Source: Oscillospiraceae bacterium
GTDB lineage: Bacteria > Bacillota > Clostridia > Saccharofermentanales > Saccharofermentanaceae
Assembly (NCBI GenBank): GCA_902787975.1
Contig: CADAIP010000020.1
Coordinates: 1-37,162 of the forward strand
Direction: 5' to 3'
Length of the DNA stretch: 37,162 bases
The first letter of the stretch is position 1; every line of letters starts with the position of its first letter. The translations under genes were made by a program, and so were the position numbers. Shown here in pieces: positions 15,145-22,654 of the stretch. The notes beneath the pieces were generated by a model. It had not been told where the DNA came from. It saw only the letters and a program-made list of their open reading frames with translations, and made no database searches.

Positions 15145-15303
15145 CATACAGTAATCCGAGTTGTTTACTGTACGGAATGCGTACTTCGATGCAATAATCC
15201 GTAAATCATACAGTAATCCGTTTCATTTACTGTACGAAATGCGTACTTCGGCTCAATAATCCGTAAATCGTACAGTAATCCGAGCGGTTTACTGTACGTT
15301 TCA
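15145..15303. repeat. 62-bp tandem repeat with nested inverted repeats (2.5 copies)
   Basis: Units begin at 15145, 15207 and 15269, exactly 62 bp apart; the last is cut short. Each holds TACAGTAA-N10-TTACTGTA, whose arms are identical in all three copies while the loop differs. The first two units also carry GTACG...CGTAC. The array lies between the stop of the dehydrogenase gene (15310) and the LytTR-cassette promoter region. On the minus strand the third copy forms a 10-bp stem right after the stop codon, so it may serve as a transcript end. Confidence 0.85.
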
Positions 15304-15309
15304 GGTACT

Positions 15310-16365
15310 TTAGTGAAGAATCGCTACCAGCCTGTCGTCGCTGGTCAAGAGCGCCTTCGCGAGTTCCCTGTACTTCTCCTCGTGAAGGTATGTGTGGCGG
15401 TGGGGCTTGATAGAGGGCGCCATGTCGATCGCCTTGCTGAAGTCGGACGCCTTGAGATCCAAAGTTGCGCAGTAGTCCCAGAAGCCGGTCTTCTCGAAAA
15501 CGTTATCTACCCTCTTCCACCTGTGGTCGCAGATCTTGCACATGATGTAAGTCGCGATGCCGACCTGGATGCCGTGAAGCTGGGGACGCTCGAGGAATGA
15601 ATCCAGTGCGTGCGAGATGAGGTGCTCACTGCCGCTCGTGGGTGCGGAAGAACCGGCGATCTCGTTTGCGACGCCGCTCATGGCGAGGGAGTCGAGAAGT
15701 TCTTTCAGGAAGAGGTCTTCCTCGATCGATTCAAACGGTGTGCGGACGAATGAATTTGCGGCCTTCTTGGCGACCATGAATGCGAAGTCGTTTACCTCGT
15801 CATAGCCCATGTCTTCCTCGTGTTGCCAGTCGTAAGTGGAAGAGATCTTGGCGACCATATCGCCTACGCCGGAATAGAGGAATTTGACGGGTGCGCTCTT
15901 GATGACGTCGGTGTCAACGAGAATGCCGTAAGCCATCTTCGCAGGAAGTGATTTGCGGTGACCGTCGACGATCAGAGAAGCGGATGAACTTGAGAAGCCG
16001 TCTGATGATGAACTGGTTGGAACGCTGATGAACGGGATGCGGAGAATGTATCCGATGTACTTTGCAGCGTCGATTACTTTGCCGCCGCCCATGCCGATGA
16101 CGGCCTGTGTTTTATTCGGAAGCTCGAAAGCGAGATCGGTGATGTCATTAAAATCGACGGTGTCCATCTCCTGATGGTGAAGCACTTTGACGCCTGCATT
16201 CTCGAACGACTTGAATACGGTGTCGCCGAACATGTCTGTAAGGCCGTTGCCGAAAAGGACCGTGACCTGTGTGATGTCAGCTTCCTTCAGGTATTCGCCG
16301 ATGTGTGCGGTAACGCCGCGCTCGATCTTAAGGATTGAAGGGATTGCAATCTCGTCTTTGGGCAT
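15310..16365 (-). CDS. egsA: Glycerol-1-phosphate dehydrogenase-type enzyme (AraM/EgsA family)
   Basis: A 351-residue Fe-ADH_2 fold dehydrogenase. The family reduces dihydroxyacetone phosphate to sn-glycerol 1-phosphate with NAD(P)H; Bacillus AraM is the bacterial example. Visible are the nucleotide-binding VIGMGGGKVIDAAKYIG (about 91-107), VPTSSSSDGFSS (about 115-126), and the metal ligands: Asp in SGVGDMVAKISSTYDW (about 170), His in SGSEHLISHALD (about 250) and His in LHGIQVG (about 267). Length is typical. GAGGT precedes ATG 16365. It follows a HAD phosphatase by 60 nt and is probably cotranscribed. The product could go to unusual glycerol lipids or wall polymers. A related activity on another sugar phosphate cannot be excluded. 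Confidence 0.8.
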   Translation of the reverse strand: MPKDEIAIPSILKIERGVTAHIGEYLKEADITQVTVLFGNGLTDMFGDTVFKSFENAGVKVLHHQEMDTVDFNDITDLAFELPNKTQAVIGMGGGKVIDAAKYIGYILRIPFISVPTSSSSDGFSSSSASLIVDGHRKSLPAKMAYGILVDTDVIKSAPVKFLYSGVGDMVAKISSTYDWQHEEDMGYDEVNDFAFMVAKKAANSFVRTPFESIEEDLFLKELLDSLAMSGVANEIAGSSAPTSGSEHLISHALDSFLERPQLHGIQVGIATYIMCKICDHRWKRVDNVFEKTGFWDYCATLDLKASDFSKAIDMAPSIKPHRHTYLHEEKYRELAKALLTSDDRLVAILH

Positions 16366-16424
16366 GTGATCTACCTCGCTTATAAATTTGTCAGATGACC
16401 ATTATCAGTCAATGCGCTTAACAA

Positions 16425-17087
16425 TTACCCGATTACTTCCGGTACCACTTTTATCAGCTCGTCAAAACTCATTATGAACGGGACTTCGGCATTGATCTCA
16501 CCGAATCCGTATTTCGCATGGATGAACGGAAGGCCTGCCTTAGTCGTCGCATCGTAGTCGCTCTGGATGTCGCCAACGTAGCAAGCGGCGGTAAGGCCGT
16601 TGCGCTCTGCAAGAAGCTTTATGTTTTCGTCCTTCTGGAGAAGGTTGTTGCCATAGCATTCGATGTCTTCGACAAGGTCCTCCGGATGACCATAGGGGAT
16701 CTCATAGTGGCCGAGGAATGACTCGATGTAGCCTTCCTGGCAGTTGCTTACGATGTAGATGTGGTAACCCATCTCTTTGAGCCTTGCCCAGGTCTCAAGA
16801 ACACCGTCATACAGGGTGCCGCCGTGCTCTCTCAAGTACGCGTTCTCGTAATTTTCGCAAGACGAACGCAGCGTGTCCCTCTCAGGTCCCTTCTCGGTAT
16901 ATGTGAACAATGTGTCTGCAATGACGTCCATTGGTTTGCCCATGACGCTCTGGATATCTTCCCTGGTTACGACCTTATCGGTGTATCCTGCTTCATGGAC
17001 CTTGACTGTCCAGGCTTTTGCAACATTTGCGGAGGAATCCCAGACGGTTCCGTCCATATCGAAAATAACGCCTTTTTTGTTGTTCAT
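16425..17087 (-). CDS. HAD-superfamily phosphatase
   Basis: A 220-residue haloacid dehalogenase-like hydrolase. Motif I is GVIFDMDGTVWDSS (nucleophile Asp10 and acid Asp12), motif II is IYIVSNCQ, motif III Lys lies in LLQKDENIKLL, and motif IV is CYVGDIQSDYDATTKAG. The helical cap between motifs I and II is of the phosphoglycolate-phosphatase (C1) type. It removes phosphate from a small metabolite; substrate unknown. It starts at ATG 17087 with AGGAAAG upstream and is first in a probable two-gene unit with the glycerol-1-phosphate dehydrogenase gene, which would let it act on glycerol phosphate, but that is inference. Confidence 0.85.
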   Translation of the reverse strand: MNNKKGVIFDMDGTVWDSSANVAKAWTVKVHEAGYTDKVVTREDIQSVMGKPMDVIADTLFTYTEKGPERDTLRSSCENYENAYLREHGGTLYDGVLETWARLKEMGYHIYIVSNCQEGYIESFLGHYEIPYGHPEDLVEDIECYGNNLLQKDENIKLLAERNGLTAACYVGDIQSDYDATTKAGLPFIHAKYGFGEINAEVPFIMSFDELIKVVPEVIG

Positions 17088-17247
17088 ATGTGCTTTCCTG
17101 ACCTTTTATTTGATGGAATCAATTATACCAATATGCGAATCCGGTCAACAGAATGTTAAGTAAGATTTACGCGGCATTTATAAAGTGTTAAAACATGAAT
17201 ATCAAATAAGAGTTATAATTTCTATTGTATAGATTCGCGGGAGTCCT

Positions 17248-17259
17248 ATGTCTGTATGA
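17248..17259 (+). other. Three-codon upstream reading frame overlapping the HD-GYP start
   Basis: ATG-TCT-GTA-TGA with GGGAG five bases in front. Its stop codon TGA overlaps the ATG of the next gene (ATGA). The main gene's own ATG is 13 bases from GGGAG, rather far, so re-initiation from the mini-frame may set its translation. Confidence 0.3.
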
Positions 17260-19640
17260 TAGAAGTCTTTAGAAGCGTACAACTTGATCTTATGCTCATA
17301 TTAAGCGGTATCTCAGGTGCCGTGGCATTTTTCTTAGCGCTTTCCAAGAGCCTTGATAAAGAACGCAAGCTGTACCTTATCCTCGCAAATCTCTTCTCGG
17401 TGCTCCTTCTTATCAGTGACCGTGCGGCATACAGATACAGAGGCGATCCCAGCCAGTTGGGAGGCTACGTCGTAAGAGTCAGCAACTTCATGACCTTTGC
17501 CATGCTCCTCATGATCCTTTGGGCATTCAACAATTATTTTCAGGACATCTGCAAGGACGAACCCGTTATCGGGAAGAAGTCGAAAAGACTTATTGCCTGC
17601 AATTACATCATCCTGACAGGACTGTTCCTCCTCGCAGTTTCCCAAATTACGGGGCTTTATTACACGATCGACAAGAATAATTTCTACCACCGTTCACCGG
17701 GTTATTTCATCAGCTTTCTGATACCGGCGACGGTACTGATAATACAGTTGTCTGTTGCAATTCAGCACAGAAAACATTTCCGCACCGGAGTTTTCATCTC
17801 CCTGCTGCTGTTTACGACGCTCCCTCTTTTCGCGGGCATACTCCAGTTCTGCTTCTACGGATTATCGCTTATTGATCTTACCACGGGCTTCCTTACAACG
17901 ATGCTCTATCTTTTCGCATTGAGCGATATGAACCAGACTATCGAAAATGCGAGAACACTTGAACTCAATTTCCTGAAGAAAGAGAACGAGAATTCCAAAA
18001 AGCTCTTCGCCCAGACGGCTGAAGCACTTGCAAGCGCAATCGATGCCAAGGACAAATACACCAAGGGTCACTCTTCACGAGTCGCAGAATATTCAAGAAA
18101 GATCGCTGAGAGCGTCGGCAAGTCTTCACAGGAATGCGACGAGATCTACTATGCTGCGCTTCTGCATGACGTAGGTAAGATCGGCATCTCAAGAAGCATT
18201 CTGCAGAAGCCCGGAAAACTGTCCAACGAGGAATACCAGGTAATTAAAGAGCATCCGGATATCGGCGCGCAGATCCTGTCAAGTATCAGCGAGTCACCTT
18301 ATCTCAGCATCGGTGCAAGATCACACCATGAGAGATACGACGGCAAAGGTTATCCGCAGGGACTTAAGGGTAATGATATCCCTGAGATCGCAAGGATCAT
18401 TGCAGTTGCCGATGCATACGATGCCATGACTTCTTCAAGAAGCTACCGTGAGACTATCCCGCAGCAGGTCGTTAGAGAAGAATTTGTCAAAGGTCTCGGC
18501 ACGCAGTTTGACCCTGTTTTCGCAAAGGTCATGATCCACCTCATTGACCTTGATGAAGAATACCAGATGAAGGAAAAGGAAGAAGTCAAAGAGCTCGCCG
18601 GCAAGAACGAGCTTATATGCGATGAATACAGATCAGCTGTATCAGAAGGTATCGTCATCACCAAGGAAATAACAAAGATCAAATTCCAGTGTGTTGCGGA
18701 TGAAGGTTTTGCAGCCGAAAAGGCTATGCCTTCGATCATCCTTTTCGACTCGCTCGATGCAAGGATCCATACTGAAGAGAAGAACATCACAAGGCTTATG
18801 TATTTCGAGTACGGCGAGATCCATTTCAATGGCAAGATAGTCCGCAAAGGCGCCAGAAAGATGCAGCCGACGATTACAAAGAAGCCCATCGCTCCGGAAG
18901 AATCAAAGTGTGTCACATATTCGATCGAGGCAGTTAAGGTCAAGGATCACCTGCTCATCACAATCGATTCCGAGAAGGAGACTTTTGAGATCATTGTCGC
19001 TCTTCCCGACAGCGCCAGATGGGCATATATCGGCCTTACAGGTGAGCACTGCCACCTGCATAATGTCAGCATTGACCGTGACAATCAGAGCGTACCTGAT
19101 GACTATATTCCGAGGATCGCCGAAGAGATCAGCTATATCGATGTCCCGGAAGGAGATATCCCGAATATACAGGCAGACGGATACCGCTCAGCTACTACTG
19201 ACGGAATCCTCGTAAAAGACAAAGTAACCATCACGTTCCACACAATGAGTCTTCCTACTGCAAGACTTGTCTGGCACTGCCCTTACTTCAGCATCTTCTC
19301 CTCCGATAACGGCAAGGTAAACGGTCCTGATTTCCGCGAATACGGACTCTTAAGACTCGACGGCGAGAACTGGGATTCCGACGATTTCGGTTCCAATAAG
19401 ATCACCGTCAACAAGACAGAGCAATTCACAACTTGGGACGATTGGAAGGCTATTAACAAGGAAGGCTTTGACTGCTCGATCACGATAGAACGTTCGGGAG
19501 ACAAAGTCACCCTGACGACTTCCAACAAAGGCATTGAGATCGTCAATGTCACGACTATGAAAGATCCTTCCAAGGAAGTATATATTTCCCTCACGGGCGA
19601 CCAGTGCGCGATCACGAACATCAGGATAAAGGATTCCTAA
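17256..19640 (+). CDS. 7-TM HD-GYP domain protein with duplicated C-terminal beta domain
   Basis: A 794-residue protein. Residues about 8-225 hold seven TM helices. A polar, probably coiled-coil linker (226-260) leads to an HD-GYP domain (about 262-430) with His272 (KGHSSR), HD at 304-305 (HDVGKIGIS), HH at 357-358 and GYP at 365-367 (YDGKGYPQGL). All residues expected for a working cyclic-di-GMP phosphodiesterase are present. The C-terminal 350 residues are two copies of one beta-rich module: EYRSAVSEGI...YIGLTGEHCHLHNVSI (about 457-628) and GYRSATTDGI...YISLTGDQCAITNIRI (about 645-792). They lie on the cytoplasmic side by topology and resemble concanavalin/LamG-like sandwiches. A reverse transcriptase gene begins at the very next base after the stop, so the two are one translation unit. 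Confidence 0.85.
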   Translation: MIEVFRSVQLDLMLILSGISGAVAFFLALSKSLDKERKLYLILANLFSVLLLISDRAAYRYRGDPSQLGGYVVRVSNFMTFAMLLMILWAFNNYFQDICKDEPVIGKKSKRLIACNYIILTGLFLLAVSQITGLYYTIDKNNFYHRSPGYFISFLIPATVLIIQLSVAIQHRKHFRTGVFISLLLFTTLPLFAGILQFCFYGLSLIDLTTGFLTTMLYLFALSDMNQTIENARTLELNFLKKENENSKKLFAQTAEALASAIDAKDKYTKGHSSRVAEYSRKIAESVGKSSQECDEIYYAALLHDVGKIGISRSILQKPGKLSNEEYQVIKEHPDIGAQILSSISESPYLSIGARSHHERYDGKGYPQGLKGNDIPEIARIIAVADAYDAMTSSRSYRETIPQQVVREEFVKGLGTQFDPVFAKVMIHLIDLDEEYQMKEKEEVKELAGKNELICDEYRSAVSEGIVITKEITKIKFQCVADEGFAAEKAMPSIILFDSLDARIHTEEKNITRLMYFEYGEIHFNGKIVRKGARKMQPTITKKPIAPEESKCVTYSIEAVKVKDHLLITIDSEKETFEIIVALPDSARWAYIGLTGEHCHLHNVSIDRDNQSVPDDYIPRIAEEISYIDVPEGDIPNIQADGYRSATTDGILVKDKVTITFHTMSLPTARLVWHCPYFSIFSSDNGKVNGPDFREYGLLRLDGENWDSDDFGSNKITVNKTEQFTTWDDWKAINKEGFDCSITIERSGDKVTLTTSNKGIEIVNVTTMKDPSKEVYISLTGDQCAITNIRIKDS

Positions 19641-20843
19641 ATGTCACTGATCGATAAGCTCTTCGAAAAGAGCAGCTGGGAAAGATTCTACGAATACAAG
19701 TCTCAGTTACGTTGCTCCAAGCGTTTCATAAAAGAACTCCGCACTTATATCGATTCAGAAGCATATCTAAAATATTCCGCAGAGATCAAGTCATGCACAG
19801 GGCTCCCGCTCCCTTCCAAAGCTGTCATCAGCAAGATGAGCAGCCGCAAGAAACGCACGGTCTACAAATACCCCTATGACTTCAACATGGTCTTAAAGCT
19901 CCTGACTTTCCTGACCCTGCGAAAATACGATCATATCTACTCCCCTGATCTTTATTCTTTCCGGCCGGGAGTATGTGCCAAAGATGCTATCGCCAGGATA
20001 TGCCGCACGAGAGATCTTCACACACTCTATTCTTATAAGATCGACGTAAGCGATTATTTCAATTCGATACCCGTCGGCAGGATATGCGATATCTTAGATG
20101 ACACCATCACTGATGACGTCGATCTTTTAAACTTCATGAAGGCACTTCTAAATGAGAAAAATGTTATCTCAGACGGGGAGATCATCACTGAAAAGAAAGG
20201 CATAATGGCCGGCACTCCGATCGCCTCATTCTATGCAAATCTTTATCTCAAGGATCTCGACGAATGGTTCAGGGACAGAAGGATACTTTACGCGAGATAT
20301 TCTGACGACATAATCGTTTTCGCGAAGAACGAAGAAGAGATCGAACGTTATAAGAGCGTCATCCTTGAGCACCTGAAAGATAAGGATCTTACGGTCAATC
20401 CGGCGAAAGAAGTTTTCGCAAGGCCGGAAGACGGATTCTGCTTCCTCGGCATAGAGGTTAAGAACGGCGAGATAGACATCGCGCCCGCGTCGGTCGTAAA
20501 GCTCAAGCAGAAGATGCGCCGCAAGGCGAGGGCCCTCGACAGATGGAGATACAGGAACAACCTTGACCGAACCAAAGCGGCGGCAGCTTTTATCCGCATA
20601 TTCAATCACAAGCTCCTTGAAGTCAACGAAGATTCGGACCTCACCTGGAGCCTGTGGTTCTTCCCTGTCATTACGACTTCAAAGAGCCTTCACGAGATAG
20701 ACCTGTATGCTCAGGAGCTTCTGCGTTACCTCATCAGCGGCACCCACACCAAATCGCGCTATAATGTGCGCTACGAAGACCTGAAGGCCTTGGGCTACAG
20801 AAGTCTTGTAAATGAGTATTACAGGCACAATAAGGACCAATAA
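19641..20843 (+). CDS. Stand-alone reverse transcriptase
   Basis: A 400-residue RT. Recognised blocks: RKKRTVYKYPYD (about 69-80), YSPDLYSFRPGVCAKDAI (100-117), motif A YKIDVSDYFNSIP with catalytic Asp135, AGTPIASFYANLYL (190-203), motif C YARYSDDIIVFA with Asp222-Asp223, LTVNPAKE and FCFLGIEV (268-273). About 125 helical residues follow, ending YEDLKALGYRSLVNEYY. There is no HNH, maturase or Cas1 part. The motif-4 sequence differs from group II intron (TPQG..SP), retron (PQG.P.SP) and DGR (..SQ) types, so it belongs with the unassigned, UG-like RTs. AAAGGA lies seven bases before the ATG, inside the HD-GYP gene, and the preceding TAA abuts the ATG. Role could be defence or domesticated; not known. 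Confidence 0.9.
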   Translation: MSLIDKLFEKSSWERFYEYKSQLRCSKRFIKELRTYIDSEAYLKYSAEIKSCTGLPLPSKAVISKMSSRKKRTVYKYPYDFNMVLKLLTFLTLRKYDHIYSPDLYSFRPGVCAKDAIARICRTRDLHTLYSYKIDVSDYFNSIPVGRICDILDDTITDDVDLLNFMKALLNEKNVISDGEIITEKKGIMAGTPIASFYANLYLKDLDEWFRDRRILYARYSDDIIVFAKNEEEIERYKSVILEHLKDKDLTVNPAKEVFARPEDGFCFLGIEVKNGEIDIAPASVVKLKQKMRRKARALDRWRYRNNLDRTKAAAAFIRIFNHKLLEVNEDSDLTWSLWFFPVITTSKSLHEIDLYAQELLRYLISGTHTKSRYNVRYEDLKALGYRSLVNEYYRHNKDQ

Positions 20844-20885
20844 GAGCGTTTTAAGGCCATAGTAGTATCTGGTATGCACAGTGAC

Positions 20886-20904
20886 CGGGTTAAAGACCCG
20901 TTTT
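20886..20904 (+). terminator. Terminator after the RT gene
   Basis: CGGGT-N5-ACCCG followed by TTTTC, about 45 nt beyond the RT stop. A short stem but with a U run; it separates the HD-GYP/RT unit from the SulP gene. Confidence 0.7.
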
Positions 20905-20993
20905 CATTCGTGAAATTAGCGAATTGATAATGAATATCTATATTTTTATAATTCTCTGGTTTTTGAAATAAGAAAAAATAAGAGGATGTATTT

Positions 20994-22652
20994 ATGATGA
21001 AGGAATTCAAACCGAAGCTGTTCTCGGTAATGAAGAACTATTCAGGTTCCCAGCTTGTCAAAGACATCGTTGCCGGAATCATTGTCGCAATAATCGCACT
21101 TCCGCTTTCCATCGCTCTCGCGATCGCATCAGGAGTCGGCCCTGAGGCGGGTATCTACACGGCGATCGTAGCAGGATTCATCGTATCATTCCTTGGCGGA
21201 AGCAGAGTGCAGATCGCAGGTCCTACGGCGGCTTTCGCGACCATCGTTGCGGGCATCGTAATGAAGGACGGTACACAGGGTCTCATCATCGCGACTATCA
21301 TGGCGGGCGTCATCCTCATCATCATGGGTTTCTGCAGATTCGGAAGCCTTCTCAAATATATCCCTGACCCAATCACGACAGGATTTACCGCAGGTATCGC
21401 AGTCACTCTCTTTATCGGACAGATAAAGGACTTTACTGGCATCTCTTATATGAACGGCGAGAAGCCCATCGAGACCGGCGAAAAGATCATGGCTCTCGTA
21501 AATAACATCACCACCATCAACTGGCAGTCAGTCCTTATAGGAGCAGTAGCGCTCATCATCCTCATCTTCTGGCCCATGCTCTTCAAAAAGATCCCGGGTT
21601 CATTCATTGCAGTTATCGTTACGGCTGCACTCGTGGAATTCTTCCACATGGATGTTAATACTATCGGAAAGCAGTTCGCAGAGATTCCTGCCGGACTTCC
21701 TCCGTTCAGCATCAATGCTTCAATGTTTACTTTCGAAGCATTCAGAGGACAGCTCTCCAATGCGGTTACGATTGCATTCCTCGCTGGCGTTGAATCACTC
21801 CTCTCTGCAGTCGTAGCTGACAGCATGATCGGTTCCAAGCACCGCCCCAACGCAGAGCTCATCGCACAGGGTGTCGGTAACATCGCATCAGCATGCCTTG
21901 GCGGTATCCCTGCTACAGGCGCGATCGCAAGAACTGCAGCGAACATCAAGAACGGCGGACGCACACCTGTTGCAGGAATGGTCCATTCCGTCACTCTTCT
22001 TCTCGTAGTCGTATTCCTGATGCCTTTTGCAAAGCTCATCCCCATGCCCTGCATCGCTGCAATCCTTTTCCAGGTAGCATACAACATGAGCGGCTGGAGA
22101 AGATTCGTTAAGCTTGTTAAGAGCTCACCCAAGAGCGACATCGTCGTACTTCTTATCACCTTTGCACTCACAGTCATCTTCGACCTCGTTGTAGCGATCG
22201 AAGTAGGCGTTATCCTTGCTGCTGTTCTCTTCATGAAGAGAATGAGTGAGGTTACACAGGTTGAAGGCTGGAAAGATTTCGATCCCGAGAACGATCCGGA
22301 TTCCATCGACCTTCGCGTACTTCCTGAACACACTATCGTATATGAGATTTCAGGACCTATGTTCTTCGCATCTGCAGGCAAGATGCTTCAGATCACACCT
22401 AAGGAAGATACAAAGGCTCTCGTATTGAGAATGAGAAGCGTCAGCACCATCGACGCTACGGCAATGCGCAATCTCGAACTGCTTTTCGAGGACTGCAAAA
22501 ACAGAGGCGTACAGCTCATCATGTCACATGTTAATGAGCAGCCCATGAAGGTAATCCGCAAGGCAGGATTCGAAGAAAAGCTCGGCAAGGATAATTTCTG
22601 CGCGCACATCGACGATGCACTCGCAAGAGCTGAGCAGGTAGTTAAGATCTGA
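20994..22652 (+). CDS. SulP-family anion permease with STAS domain
   Basis: A 552-residue transporter of the SLC26/SulP type, carrying sulfate, bicarbonate or another anion. Residues about 20-425 form the membrane part with the family signature blocks IVAGIIVAIIALPLSIALAIASGVGPEAGIYTAIVAGF (cited in pieces as VAIIALPLSIALAIASG and GPEAGIYTAIVAGF), GGSRVQIAGPTAAFA and NAELIAQGVGNIASACLGGIPATG. Residues about 435-550 are a cytoplasmic STAS domain (TIVYEISGPMFFASAGKML, RMRSVSTIDATAMRNLE). AGAGGA-like AAGAGGATG precedes the tandem ATGs at 20994. The substrate cannot be told from sequence. Its stop lies two bases from the stop of the convergent solute-binding protein gene, with no clear terminator between. 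Confidence 0.9.
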   Translation: MMKEFKPKLFSVMKNYSGSQLVKDIVAGIIVAIIALPLSIALAIASGVGPEAGIYTAIVAGFIVSFLGGSRVQIAGPTAAFATIVAGIVMKDGTQGLIIATIMAGVILIIMGFCRFGSLLKYIPDPITTGFTAGIAVTLFIGQIKDFTGISYMNGEKPIETGEKIMALVNNITTINWQSVLIGAVALIILIFWPMLFKKIPGSFIAVIVTAALVEFFHMDVNTIGKQFAEIPAGLPPFSINASMFTFEAFRGQLSNAVTIAFLAGVESLLSAVVADSMIGSKHRPNAELIAQGVGNIASACLGGIPATGAIARTAANIKNGGRTPVAGMVHSVTLLLVVVFLMPFAKLIPMPCIAAILFQVAYNMSGWRRFVKLVKSSPKSDIVVLLITFALTVIFDLVVAIEVGVILAAVLFMKRMSEVTQVEGWKDFDPENDPDSIDLRVLPEHTIVYEISGPMFFASAGKMLQITPKEDTKALVLRMRSVSTIDATAMRNLELLFEDCKNRGVQLIMSHVNEQPMKVIRKAGFEEKLGKDNFCAHIDDALARAEQVVKI

Positions 22653-22654
22653 CG

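Noticed and set aside
14998..15147. Fifty-codon N-terminal extension of the LytTR-cassette membrane protein
   Set aside because: It runs through the ribosome binding site, promoter and direct-repeat operator; GGAGGT fits ATG 14997.
15145..15303. CRISPR array
   Set aside because: Only 2.5 units of a 62-bp direct tandem repeat; no spacers of regular unique sequence and no cas genes nearby.
19641..20843. Reverse transcriptase as part of a group II intron, retron or diversity-generating retroelement
   Set aside because: No maturase or endonuclease domain, no intron-like ends and no retron-like RNA upstream (the gap holds the HD-GYP gene). I saw no template/variable repeat pair, and motif 4 does not match those classes.
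20844..20993. Noncoding RNA partner of the RT in the gap downstream
   Set aside because: Only a simple terminator hairpin and AT-rich promoter-like sequence for the SulP gene are visible; nothing more can be supported.
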